DNA of 64,000 nt from NCBI RefSeq assembly GCF_019392335.1, contig NZ_JAHXRQ010000007.1, positions 147,470 to 211,469 on the forward strand, written 5' to 3'. Position 1 is the stretch's first letter, and each line of letters starts with the position of its first letter. The stretch is from Mameliella sp. CS4 (lineage in GTDB: Bacteria; Pseudomonadota; Alphaproteobacteria; Rhodobacterales; Rhodobacteraceae). Position numbers and translations under genes: made by a program. Below the pieces are notes generated by a model. The model saw only the letters and a list, made by a program, of their open reading frames with translations. It searched no databases and was not told the origin of the DNA. Below are positions 33,132-41,391 of the stretch, piece after piece.

Positions 33132-33200
33132 GGGCGTCCCTCCTGTCGCGCGAAGGATGCCGAAACGCCCGTGGCCCTGCCTTGACCCAGGTCATATGGC

Positions 33201-33222
33201 GTAGGGCGGGGCTTGCCCCGCC
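33201..33222. repeat. Short palindromic repeat, GTAGGGCGGGG type
   Basis: GTAGGGCGGGG, loop CTTG, CCCCGCC. Third copy of this type (others at 2161-2183 and 16374-16395), between the flavodoxin and D-2-hydroxyacid dehydrogenase genes. Confidence 0.7.
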
Positions 33223-33246
33223 GCCCGGCCCCTTGGCTGACAGCCC

Positions 33247-34194
33247 TTAGTTCACGGGCGTGACCAGCGGCTCCCCCTTCAGGAATGCCGCCACATTGGC
33301 CAGTTGCAGCTCCGCCATCGCGGTCCGCGTCTCGACGGAGCCCGACCCCTGGTGCGGCTGCAACACCACGGTATCCAGCTTCAGAAAACGCGGGTCGATG
33401 TTGGGCTCGTTCTCGTAGACGTCCAGCCCCGCCCCGGCGATCTCGCCCGCTTCCAGCGCGTCCAGCAAGGCGCCCTCGTCCACGGTTGTCCCGCGCGAGA
33501 TGTTGATGACCACACCGCGCGGCCCCAGCGCCTGGATCGCCTCGCGCGTGACATGGCCCTTGGTCTCGGGGCCACCCACCAGCGCGATCACCAGGAAATC
33601 CACCGCTTTCGCCAGCGACACCACATCCGGGTGATAGGTCCAGCCCGGTGTCTCTTTCTCGGAGCGCGAGGAATAGTGGATCTGACATTTGAAAGCGGCC
33701 AACCGGTCCGCGATCTCGCGCCCGATGCGGCCCAGTCCCACGATCCCCACGGTCGAGCCCGAAACCTTGCGGTTGAGAGGCATCTCCCCCTCCTGTGCCC
33801 AGCGCCCCGAGGCGACATGCGCATGGCCCCGGATCATCGTCCGCGCCTGAGCGATCATCAGGCCCACCGCCAGATCGGCCACGTCGTCCGACAGCACATC
33901 CGGCGTGTTGGTCACGGCGATGCTGCGTGTGCTGGCAGCCTCGACGTCGATGGCGTCATAGCCGACGCCGTAATTGGCGATCACACCCAGTTGCGGAAAC
34001 AAGTCCATCTGCTCGGCGCCAAAGGGTGCGTGCCCCTTGTAAGCCACCGCGCGGATGCTGGCGCGCAGGGTCGAATCCAGACCGGCCATATCGTCCGGCC
34101 CGTCGACAAAGACCGCCGGAAAGGCCGTGCTCAGCCGGTCACGTTCGTCTTGCTTGAAGCTTTTGCCGCAGATCAGCAGTTGCGTATCGCTCAT
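33247..34194 (-). CDS. D-isomer-specific 2-hydroxyacid dehydrogenase (glyoxylate/hydroxypyruvate reductase-like)
   Basis: A 315-residue protein with the two-domain fold of the family. It has the NAD motif VGIVGLGRIGREIA (about 148-161), the catalytic arginine in NISRGTTVDEGAL (about 234), the glutamate in DVYENEP (about 263) and the histidine in LQPHQGSGS (about 283). It reduces a 2-keto acid such as glyoxylate or hydroxypyruvate to the D-hydroxy acid. It starts 13 bases after the aminotransferase stop, so the two should be cotranscribed and may act on the same 2-keto acid. The ATG at 34194 has an AAAGGGCC ribosome-binding site. Confidence 0.9.
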   Translation of the reverse strand: MSDTQLLICGKSFKQDERDRLSTAFPAVFVDGPDDMAGLDSTLRASIRAVAYKGHAPFGAEQMDLFPQLGVIANYGVGYDAIDVEAASTRSIAVTNTPDVLSDDVADLAVGLMIAQARTMIRGHAHVASGRWAQEGEMPLNRKVSGSTVGIVGLGRIGREIADRLAAFKCQIHYSSRSEKETPGWTYHPDVVSLAKAVDFLVIALVGGPETKGHVTREAIQALGPRGVVINISRGTTVDEGALLDALEAGEIAGAGLDVYENEPNIDPRFLKLDTVVLQPHQGSGSVETRTAMAELQLANVAAFLKGEPLVTPVN

Positions 34195-34207
34195 GACATG
34201 GGCCCTT

Positions 34208-35377
34208 TCACAAAAGTTTACGGATGCGCGAAAGCGCCTCCAGGATGTTCTCGGTCGAGTTGGCGTAGGAGAACCGCAGGTAGCCCTCGCCCCAGGCGCC
34301 GAACGATGTCCCCGCCACCGTCGCAACGCCTGCCTCTTCGAGAAAGCGTGTTTCGGCTTCTTTCGAGGTCAACCCCGTGCCCACCACATTCGGGAAGGCA
34401 TAGAAGGCGCCCGCCGCATCGGCACAGCGCACCCCGGGCAGCGCGTTGAGCTCGCGTACGATGACCTCGCGCCGGGCGTCAAAGGCGGCGACCATGTCGC
34501 GCACCGCGTCCTGTGGCCCTTCGAGGGCGGCAATCCCGGCATATTGGGTCGCGGCGTTCACGCAGGAATGGTCATTGATGCAAAGCCGGGTGGCGTGCTC
34601 GACAAGGCTGTCGGGCCAGACCGCGTAGCCGATCCGCCATCCGGTCATGGCATAGGTCTTGGACCAGCCGTCCAGCAGGATCAGCCGGTCACGGATCTCG
34701 GGATAGTTCAGCAGCGAGACATGTTCGCGCCCGCCGTAAAGCATGTTGGAATAGATCTCGTCCGACAGCAGGGCGACATGCGGAAAATCGGCCAGACCGG
34801 CGACCAGCTTGTCGATCTCTTCCTTGGGCGTCACCCCGCCCGTCGGGTTGGCAGGCGAGTTGATGATGATCAGCCGGGTCTTGTCGGTGATCTGGCCCAG
34901 CACTTCCTCGGCGGAAAAAGCGAAATCGTTTTCCTCTTTCAGCGCGATGGGAACGGGCGTGGCGCCGGAATACTTGATGACGCTTTCGTAGATCGGGAAC
35001 CCCGGATTGGGATACATGATCTCCGCCCCCGGTTCGCCGAACATCAGCACCGCAAAGAACATGGTCGGCTTGCCGCCCGGCACCACCACCACGTTGTCGG
35101 GGTTCACCTCGGCGCCATGCCGGCGGTGCAGGTCGGCGGCCACCGCCTGCCGCAGCGCCGGGATACCATTGGCGGGCGTATAGCCGTGGTGGCCATCGCG
35201 CAGCGCCTTGATCCCCGCCTCGACGATATGGTCGGGCGTGGCGAAATCGGGCTGGCCGATGCCGAGGTTGATGATGTCGCGCCCCTCGGCGGCCAGTTTT
35301 CCGGCGCGTGCCAGCACCACGAATGCGGATTCGGTGCCCAGCCGCGACATGCCCGCGGCAAGTTTCAGATCACTCAT
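34208..35377 (-). CDS. PLP-dependent class I aminotransferase
   Basis: A 389-residue fold-type I aminotransferase. It has INLGIGQPDFATPDHI (about 37-52), the PNPGFPIYES and NSPANPTGGV segments (about 122 and 172), the aspartate in LLSDEIYSN and the PLP lysine in DGWSKTYAMTGWRIGY (about 236). The C-terminal arginine in LRFSYANS binds the substrate carboxylate. It probably interconverts a 2-keto acid and an amino acid (aspartate- or alanine-type; not settled). It is the first gene of a two-gene operon with the dehydrogenase. An operator (35409-35418) lies 36 bases upstream. The ATG at 35377 has a GGGAGGACG ribosome-binding site. Confidence 0.9.
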   Translation of the reverse strand: MSDLKLAAGMSRLGTESAFVVLARAGKLAAEGRDIINLGIGQPDFATPDHIVEAGIKALRDGHHGYTPANGIPALRQAVAADLHRRHGAEVNPDNVVVVPGGKPTMFFAVLMFGEPGAEIMYPNPGFPIYESVIKYSGATPVPIALKEENDFAFSAEEVLGQITDKTRLIIINSPANPTGGVTPKEEIDKLVAGLADFPHVALLSDEIYSNMLYGGREHVSLLNYPEIRDRLILLDGWSKTYAMTGWRIGYAVWPDSLVEHATRLCINDHSCVNAATQYAGIAALEGPQDAVRDMVAAFDARREVIVRELNALPGVRCADAAGAFYAFPNVVGTGLTSKEAETRFLEEAGVATVAGTSFGAWGEGYLRFSYANSTENILEALSRIRKLL

Positions 35378-35408
35378 GCGTCCTCCCCGGCGCCTCGTTT
35401 CGTCATTT

Positions 35409-35418
35409 TGGTATACCA
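35409..35418. promoter_or_regulatory. GntR-type operator TGGTATACCA (site 6)
   Basis: Perfect palindrome in TTTTGGTATACCAGAA context, close to the aminotransferase start and about 135 bases upstream of the divergent enoyl-CoA hydratase. Confidence 0.77.
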
Positions 35419-35548
35419 GAAGCCCCGCAAGGAAAAGCGGTTATGCCACCGCCCGACAGCGCAAGCCCGATTGACTCCGACCGCGATAATTGTTTACTTG
35501 GAAACGAATTTGCCGCCCAAGCGGCACCCTGGGGAGGAGTTTTCCGAC

Positions 35549-36349
35549 ATGACCGCGCAACCGGAAACAATGGGCGACGGCCTGATCACCTATGAACTGG
35601 ACGGCGACATTGCCGTCATCGGGCTGAATCGCCCGGACAAGCGCAACGCGCTGTCCGACCGCTTTGTGATCGCGCTGGGCCAGGCGGTGGCCCGCGCCAC
35701 GGCAGAGGCCCGCGCGGGCGTGATCCACGGTCACGGCAAGAACTTCAGCGCCGGGTTGGACCTGGCCGAACATTCCGAGAAACCGCTCTTCGAGGCGGTC
35801 AAGGGCTCGCGCCTCTGGCACCGCACCTTCGAAACCATCGAGATGGGAGAGATCCCCTTCGTCGCCGCCATCACCGGCGCGGCGGTGGGCGGTGGCTTCG
35901 AACTGGCCGCCTCCACGCATATCCGCGTGGCCGAAGAGAGCGCCTTTTTCGCCCTGCCCGAAGGCACGCGCGGCATCTTCGTCGGCGGCGGCGGCTCTGT
36001 CCGCATTTCCCGGCTGATCGGCCCCGCGCGCATGGGGGACATGATGCTGACCGGGCGCTCTGTCTCGGCCAGTGACATGGAACGCTGGGGCGGCGTGTCC
36101 TACGTCGTCGAAAACGGCACGGCGTTGACCCGCGCGCGTGAGATCGCGCACCGCATGGCGGAAAACGCCGAATTCACCAATTACGCCATCCTCAACGCCC
36201 TGCCCCGCATCAGCGACATGTCCGCCGACGACGGGTTGTTCACAGAGGCGATGGTTGCCTCGCTGGCCACCATGACGCCCGAGGCCAAACAGCGCCTCAA
36301 GGACTTCCTGGAAAAGCGCGCCGCCAAGGTGCAGGCCCCGACAAGCTGA
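35549..36349 (+). CDS. Enoyl-CoA hydratase/isomerase-family protein
   Basis: A 266-residue crotonase. The first oxyanion-hole region is HGHGKNFSAGLDL (about 60-72), the second is GAAVGGGFELAAS (about 110-122), and the LPEGTRGIF segment (about 137) carries the glutamate that is one of the two usual catalytic acids. It should hydrate, isomerise or cleave a CoA thioester. It is followed 23 bases later by an amidohydrolase, a pairing also seen in some hydroxycinnamate side-chain pathways, though no substrate can be fixed here. The ATG at 35549 has a GGGGAGGAG ribosome-binding site. Confidence 0.88.
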   Translation: MTAQPETMGDGLITYELDGDIAVIGLNRPDKRNALSDRFVIALGQAVARATAEARAGVIHGHGKNFSAGLDLAEHSEKPLFEAVKGSRLWHRTFETIEMGEIPFVAAITGAAVGGGFELAASTHIRVAEESAFFALPEGTRGIFVGGGGSVRISRLIGPARMGDMMLTGRSVSASDMERWGGVSYVVENGTALTRAREIAHRMAENAEFTNYAILNALPRISDMSADDGLFTEAMVASLATMTPEAKQRLKDFLEKRAAKVQAPTS

Positions 36350-36372
36350 CCGAAGGCCAAAGGAGAGAGACC

Positions 36373-37251
36373 ATGATGAACGTCGACGACCTGGTTGCCA
36401 TCGACATCCACACCCATGCCGAGGAACCCTGCTGCGGCCCCCGCGACGACGGTTATGACGAGTTCCAGGCCGGCATGGCCAGGTATTTCAAGAACCCGGC
36501 GGGCGCCTCCGGGATGCTGCCCTCGGTCCAGCAGACGGCCGAGTATTTCCGCGAACGCAAGATCGGCGCGGTGATCTTCCCCGTCGATGCCGAACGCGAG
36601 ACCGGTTTTCGCCGCTACTCGAACGAGGAAGTGGCCCAGATCGCCGCCGAGAACGACGACATCCTGATCCCCTTCGCCAGCATCGACCCCTCCAAGGGCA
36701 AGGCTGGCGCCCGCGAGGCGCGGCGCCTGGTCAAGGAGTTCGGCGTCAAGGGGTTCAAGTTTCACCCCACGATGCAGGGGTTCTACCCCAACGAACGCTG
36801 GGCCTATCCGCTGTATGAGGCGATTGCCGAGGAAGGCGCCGTGATGCTGTTCCACACCGGCCAGACCGGCGTCGGATCGGGGATGCGCGGCGGCATGGGG
36901 ATGCGGCTGAAATATTCCAACCCGGTGCATGTGGATGACGTGGCGGTGGATTTCCCGGACACGCCCATCGTGCTGGCCCACCCCTCGTTCCCCTGGACCG
37001 AAGAGGGGCTGATGGTCGCGCAGCACAAGCCCAACGTCTACATCGACATGTCCGGCTGGTCGCCCAAGTATTTCCCCAAGATCTTTGTGCAATACGCCAA
37101 CACGATCCTGAAGAAGAAGATGCTTTTCGGCTCGGACTGGCCCGCCATCACGCCGGATCGCTGGTTGAAGGACTTTGAGGACCTCGACATCCGTGACGAG
37201 GTGCGCCCGTTGATCCTCAAGGAAAACGCCAAGCGCCTGCTGAGCCTCTGA
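36373..37251 (+). CDS. Amidohydrolase_2-family metal-dependent hydrolase
   Basis: A 292-residue TIM-barrel protein. The first metal-binding motif is DIHTHAE (about 10-16), followed by KGFKFHPTMQ (about 122), MLFHTGQTG (about 158), LAHPSFPW (about 200) and the catalytic aspartate in FGSDWP (about 255). The family includes decarboxylases such as gamma-resorcylate and ACMS decarboxylase, lactonases and beta-keto acid hydrolases. Next to a crotonase it may act on the CoA-derived product, or as a lactonase in the sugar pathways, where no other lactonase is seen. An ATG at 36376 is an equally possible start; an AAGGAGAGAG ribosome-binding site lies upstream. Confidence 0.85.
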   Translation: MMNVDDLVAIDIHTHAEEPCCGPRDDGYDEFQAGMARYFKNPAGASGMLPSVQQTAEYFRERKIGAVIFPVDAERETGFRRYSNEEVAQIAAENDDILIPFASIDPSKGKAGAREARRLVKEFGVKGFKFHPTMQGFYPNERWAYPLYEAIAEEGAVMLFHTGQTGVGSGMRGGMGMRLKYSNPVHVDDVAVDFPDTPIVLAHPSFPWTEEGLMVAQHKPNVYIDMSGWSPKYFPKIFVQYANTILKKKMLFGSDWPAITPDRWLKDFEDLDIRDEVRPLILKENAKRLLSL

Positions 37252-37262
37252 CGCGCCCCTGC

Positions 37263-37330
37263 GCTTCTTCTTGGCGGCAAATGCCCCCGAGCCCCCAAAG
37301 GCGCGGCCTGCGCCTTTGGCCCTGCCCCCT
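37263..37330. repeat. Family A repeat (variant) with a 10-bp hairpin
   Basis: It keeps the CTTCTTCTTGGC tail on the plus strand and a CCAAAGGCGC/GCGCCTTTGG hairpin (37295-37319) followed by CCCTGCCCCC. It lies between the amidohydrolase and the FAD monooxygenase genes. Confidence 0.55.
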
Positions 37331-37468
37331 CCGCGGGGCCGACAGGCTCCGGCGGTCGGCAGAAGGGAGAGGCTGGCAAAGACAGAGCCAATGGCGGCAC
37401 ACGCATCGGATGCACCTGTGGCGCCCCGCTCGCCCGAGGCCAGCTGACAATTGCGTCCACAGGCATTT

Positions 37469-37478
37469 TGGCATACCA
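37469..37478. promoter_or_regulatory. GntR-type operator variant TGGCATACCA (site 7)
   Basis: One mismatch from TGGTATACCA in TTTTGGCATACCAGAT context, otherwise matching the flanks of site 6. Its centre is 32 bases upstream of the FAD monooxygenase start. Confidence 0.6.
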
Positions 37479-37505
37479 GATCATCGCCCAGCAACGGAGA
37501 GCGCA

Positions 37506-38786
37506 ATGACCCGTGTCATCATCGCAGGCGGCGGCATCGGCGGTCTGGTAACCGCGCTGACGCTGCACCAGATCGGCCTGTCCTGCACCGTCTACGAGGC
37601 GGTGCGCGAGTTGAAACCGCTGGGCGTGGGCATCAACCTGCAACCCAACGCGGTGCGCGAACTCTTCGACCTCGGCATCGGCGAAGAGCTGTTGGACCGC
37701 TGCGGCGTCCCGGCCCGCGAATGGGCGCTGGTGGGCCTCAGCGGTGCCGACATTCATGCCGAGCCGCGCGGGCTGGAAGCCGGTTACAACTGGCCGCAAT
37801 ACGCCGTCCACCGGGGCCGGTTCCACATGGCGCTTTATGACCTCGTGCTGGACCGGCTGGGCCCCGACGCGGTGCAGACCGGCTGTCGCGCGGCGGGCTA
37901 TACCCAGAACGAGGACAGCGCGACCCTGCACCTGGAATGCGCCGATGGCGCGCGCACCGACACCGCCGACCTGCTGATCGGGGCCGAGGGCATCCACTCG
38001 GCGATCCGCGCCCAGATGCACCCCGACCAGCCGCCGATCCACTGGGGCGGTGCGCTGATGTGGCGGGGCACCACGCGGGCGAAACCGATCCGCACCGGGT
38101 CCAGCTTTGTCGGTCTGGGCACGCACCGGCACCGCATGGTGATCTACCCGATCTCCGCCCCCGACGAGAACGGGCTGGCCGAGATCAACTGGATCGCCGA
38201 ACGCACCCTGGGCGAGGATGAGGACTGGACCGAAACCGGCTGGTTCCGCGAGGTGCCGATCGACAGTTTCGTGCATCACTTCGACCAGTTCCGCTATGAC
38301 TGGCTGGACGTGCCCGCGATGATCCGGGGCGCCTCGCGCGCCTTCGAAAACCCGATGATCGACCGTGACCCGATCCCCACCTGGGTCCAGGGCCGCGTGG
38401 CGCTCATGGGGGACGCGGCGCATGCGATGTATCCCACCGGCTCGAACGGGGCCAGCCAGGCGGTGATCGACGCCCGCACGCTGGGCGCCAGCCTGCTGGA
38501 ACACGGCAGCGGCCCCGCCGCGCTGAAGGCCTATGACGACAAGCTCTGCGCGCCGGTGTCCAAGCTGATCCTGCGCAATCGCGGCGCCGGCCCCTTCGGC
38601 CTGCTGAACCTCGTCGACGAACGCTGTGGCGGGCATTTCGATGACATCGACGCGGTGATCCCGCCCGAGGAGCGCGAGGCCTTTCTGGCCGATTACAAGG
38701 CCGCGGCCGGTTTCGCCATCGAGACCCTGAACGCCGCGCCGCCGATCATCGGGCCCGAGGCAAGGATTTCCGCCACCTCTGCCTAA
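37506..38786 (+). CDS. Group A FAD-dependent monooxygenase
   Basis: A 426-residue flavoprotein of the salicylate/p-hydroxybenzoate hydroxylase type. It has an N-terminal FAD-binding IIAGGGIGGLVTAL motif (about 5-18), a GAEGIHSAIR version of the DG fingerprint (about 159-168) and the GD fingerprint VALMGDAAHAMYPTGSNGASQAV (about 299-321, split here by its conserved GDAAH core). No membrane segments. The substrate is probably an aromatic or other conjugated acid. The ATG at 37506 has a weak CGGAGAGCG ribosome-binding site; longer frames upstream run into the repeat. The operator variant upstream places it in the GntR regulon. Confidence 0.87.
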   Translation: MTRVIIAGGGIGGLVTALTLHQIGLSCTVYEAVRELKPLGVGINLQPNAVRELFDLGIGEELLDRCGVPAREWALVGLSGADIHAEPRGLEAGYNWPQYAVHRGRFHMALYDLVLDRLGPDAVQTGCRAAGYTQNEDSATLHLECADGARTDTADLLIGAEGIHSAIRAQMHPDQPPIHWGGALMWRGTTRAKPIRTGSSFVGLGTHRHRMVIYPISAPDENGLAEINWIAERTLGEDEDWTETGWFREVPIDSFVHHFDQFRYDWLDVPAMIRGASRAFENPMIDRDPIPTWVQGRVALMGDAAHAMYPTGSNGASQAVIDARTLGASLLEHGSGPAALKAYDDKLCAPVSKLILRNRGAGPFGLLNLVDERCGGHFDDIDAVIPPEEREAFLADYKAAAGFAIETLNAAPPIIGPEARISATSA

Positions 38787-38883
38787 AATGATGGGATTCT
38801 CTCAGGATGCGGGGTCACAGCCCCTCATCCATGAGGGAATTTTGCCGCCGAAACGGTCGAAATCCTCGACGCAACCCGTCCCG

Positions 38884-38901
38884 GTCGTTAGCGATAACGA
38901 C
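38884..38901. promoter_or_regulatory. Inverted repeat upstream of the sugar ABC operon
   Basis: GTCGTTA-GCGA-TAACGAC has perfect 7-bp arms around a four-base centre, in the 267-base gap before the ABC binding protein, 153 bases from its start. The form is that of a LacI/GalR-type operator, but no cognate regulator adjoins it. It is unlike the TGGTATACCA sites. Confidence 0.6.
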
Positions 38902-39053
38902 ACCCGCCGCGGGGGGACGGGAGGAGGCATCAATCCATTGCTGACAACTCCCCGGGGCGTTGCTAGGCTTTCAACCGGAATACAGCTCCGGAAGAGAGCC
39001 GGTCCGCACCAAATGCCCGGAAAAACGGGCAATTGTCCAATGGAGGAGACACC

Positions 39054-39965
39054 ATGAAAAAGATCCTGCTTGCCACCGCAGCCCTTGCGGCGATGGCCTC
39101 TGCCGCTGCCGCCGAACGTTATGTCATGATCACCCACACCCAGGGCACCGACCCGTTCTGGCCGGTGGTCGAGAAAGGCGCCAAGGATGCCGCCGCCGCC
39201 GTCGGCGCAACGCTGGAGTACAATTTCGACCCCTCGGGCGACATGTCGGCCATGGCCAAGCTGATCGAGGCTGCCGCCGCAACCGATCCGGACGGCATCA
39301 TCGTTTCGCTGCCCGATGCCGATGCGCTTGGCGGCGCGATCCGCGACGCCGTCGACGCGGGCATCCCCGTCATCACCATCAACTCGGGTCTTGAATCCTC
39401 CAAGGACGTCGGCGCGCTGATGCACGTCGGCCAGCCGGAATACGACGCTGGCAAGGCCGCCGGTGAGCGCGCCAAGGAAGAAGGCGTGACCAACGGTCTC
39501 TGCCTCAACCAGGAAGCCTATAACACCGCGCTGGTGGACCGCTGCACCGGCTATTTCGATGCCTTCGGGCAGGAGCTGAACCAGATCGACGTGTCCAACG
39601 ACGTCACCCAGATCAAGACCCGCACCGCCGCCGCCCTGCAGGCGGACGAGACCATCGACGGTCTGCTGGCGGTTGGCCCGCATGTCTGCGAAGCGGCCTG
39701 GCAAGCGGTCGAGGAAGTGGGTGCCGACGTGCACCTGTCCTGCTTTGACCTCTCGCCCGGTGTGATGGACCTGATCGAGGCGGGCCACGTCTCCTTCACC
39801 ATCGACCAGCAGCAGCGCCTGCAAGGCTACATGCCGGTCATCGTCCTGCACCTCTACAACACCAACGCAGGGATGCTGCCGGGTGCCAACGTGACCTCCG
39901 GCCCGGGCTTCGTGGATGCCTCGAACGCCGCCGACGTGAAATCGCAGGCGGGCGTGAACCGCTGA
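39054..39965 (+). CDS. Sugar ABC transporter substrate-binding protein (FrcB-like)
   Basis: A 303-residue periplasmic binding protein of the ribose/fructose class (Peripla_BP_4) with a signal peptide (about 1-20, cut after AAA before ERYVMI). The ITHTQGTDPFWPVVEKGAKDA region (split by its first helix) and the repeated domain order are typical. It delivers a monosaccharide to the membrane complex that follows. The ATG at 39054 has a GGAGGAG ribosome-binding site; an upstream in-frame ATG lies before that site. A strong terminator follows it, so it should be in excess of the permease. Confidence 0.92.
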   Translation: MKKILLATAALAAMASAAAAERYVMITHTQGTDPFWPVVEKGAKDAAAAVGATLEYNFDPSGDMSAMAKLIEAAAATDPDGIIVSLPDADALGGAIRDAVDAGIPVITINSGLESSKDVGALMHVGQPEYDAGKAAGERAKEEGVTNGLCLNQEAYNTALVDRCTGYFDAFGQELNQIDVSNDVTQIKTRTAAALQADETIDGLLAVGPHVCEAAWQAVEEVGADVHLSCFDLSPGVMDLIEAGHVSFTIDQQQRLQGYMPVIVLHLYNTNAGMLPGANVTSGPGFVDASNAADVKSQAGVNR

Positions 39966-39989
39966 TCGCGGGCAGTTTCGGAAACATCG

Positions 39990-40021
39990 CGGGGACAGGC
40001 GGCAACACCTGTCCCCTTTTT
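39990..40021 (+). terminator. Terminator/attenuator between binding protein and permease genes
   Basis: A 9-bp perfect stem GGGGACAGG/CCTGTCCCC around CGGCAACA is followed directly by TTTTTT. It is a textbook intrinsic terminator shape inside an operon, so partial read-through is likely. Confidence 0.85.
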
Positions 40022-40050
40022 CGATATATCCTTACATAATGGGGGGTCTT

Positions 40051-41163
40051 ATGTCTGACCGCAGCGAAGCGGACCGGCTGACTCAGGAATCCGCCTTCAT
40101 GCGCCTTGTGCGCCGTCCCGAGGCCGGGGCCTTCATCGTCATGCTCGTCGTCGTGACCGCGATCACCTTTGCCTCTGACTTCAAGGCGTTCAACGCCCTG
40201 GGGCTGAAAAACAACATCGCCATCATCTCGCAGTTCGGCATCATCGCCACCGGGGCCGCCATGCTGATGATCGCCGGGGAATTCGATCTGTCCATCGGCT
40301 CGATGATCGGCTTTGCCGGCATGTCGATGGCCATGATGCTGAAATGGGGCCTGCCCTTCGGCCTGGGAGAGGCGACGCCGCTCACCGCCTTCATCCTGAC
40401 CATGTGCATGACGCTGTTCATCGGCTGGGTGATCGGCACCATCGTCGTGCGCTCGGGCCTGTCCAGCTTTATCGTGACGCTGGCCTTCCTGTTCTTTCTG
40501 CGCGGCGTGACAGAGGTCTGTTTCCGCCTCATCAACCAGTCCACCCAGATCTCGGGCCTGCCCGATTTCAAGGAGGAAAGCTGGGTCGCCTGGATCCTGG
40601 GCGGCGAGGTCTTCGGCTGGGTCTACGACCTTTGGTTCCAGCTGGGCGGCAACATCAACCGCCGCGGAGAACAATGGGTCGACGGATTCGACTCGCGCTT
40701 CCTGTGGTGGCTGGTGATCGCCTTCTGCGCCTGGTTCGTGCTGGCGCGCACGCAGAAAGGCAACTGGATCTACGCCACCGGCGACAACAAGGACAGCGCG
40801 CGCGCCAACGGCGTGCCGGTGAACAAGGTCAAGATCAGCTTGTTCATGTTCACCGCCTTCTGCGCCACCATGTTCGCCGCCTGTCAGGTGTTCGACACCA
40901 ACACGGCGGACGCGGCCAAGGGCAACCTGATGGAACTGAACGCCATCGCCATCGCCGTCGTGGGCGGCACGCTGATGACCGGCGGCTTCGGCTCGGTGAT
41001 CGGGGTAGCCTTCGGCGCCGTGACCTTCGGCCTCGTGGCCAACGCGGTCTTCTACATCCCCTGGCTCGACGGGTCGTTCTACCGTGTCTTCGTGGGGCTG
41101 GTCCTGCTGGCGGCGGTCTTTGCCAACGAACGCATCCGCAAGCGCATCACGGGGGGGATCTGA
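40051..41163 (+). CDS. Sugar ABC transporter permease (FrcC-like)
   Basis: A 370-residue BPD_transp_2 membrane protein with about ten hydrophobic segments. IISQFGIIATGAAMLMIAGEFDLSIGSMIG (about 60-90, core GEFDLS) and the late AIAIAVVGGTLMTGGFGSVIGV region (core VGGTLMTGG, about 310) are typical of ribose/fructose/xylose permeases. The ATG at 40051 has a GGGGGG ribosome-binding site; the ATG at 40039 is possible. Its long periplasmic or cytoplasmic loop about 170-210 carries many charged residues. Paired with the ATPase at 41392. Confidence 0.92.
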   Translation: MSDRSEADRLTQESAFMRLVRRPEAGAFIVMLVVVTAITFASDFKAFNALGLKNNIAIISQFGIIATGAAMLMIAGEFDLSIGSMIGFAGMSMAMMLKWGLPFGLGEATPLTAFILTMCMTLFIGWVIGTIVVRSGLSSFIVTLAFLFFLRGVTEVCFRLINQSTQISGLPDFKEESWVAWILGGEVFGWVYDLWFQLGGNINRRGEQWVDGFDSRFLWWLVIAFCAWFVLARTQKGNWIYATGDNKDSARANGVPVNKVKISLFMFTAFCATMFAACQVFDTNTADAAKGNLMELNAIAIAVVGGTLMTGGFGSVIGVAFGAVTFGLVANAVFYIPWLDGSFYRVFVGLVLLAAVFANERIRKRITGGI

Positions 41164-41273
41164 TGATGGCCAACGATTGCCAAGGCGCGCAGGCGCCGGC
41201 CCCGACCTCGGGAGGGCGGTCGAGCCACTATCGGCGGCCCCACTCAATAGCCCGGGCGCGGCATGAGCCAGGA

Positions 41274-41312
41274 CCTTCTCGCCAAAAGCCCCTCCCGGGG
41301 GGGAGGTCGGGG
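41274..41312. repeat. Degenerate family A repeat in the permease-ATPase gap
   Basis: The CTTCTCGCCAAAAGCCCC stretch and CCTCCCGGGGGGGAGG hairpin recall the family A tail and core. The 228-base gap between permease and ATPase genes otherwise shows nothing coding that I can support. Confidence 0.4.
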
Positions 41313-41391
41313 CTGGCACATGCGCGCCGGTTGCTCGGAACGGCAAAGGTCTCACTGCTAACCCAACCCCGGATCACGGAGGGCGCCCAAA

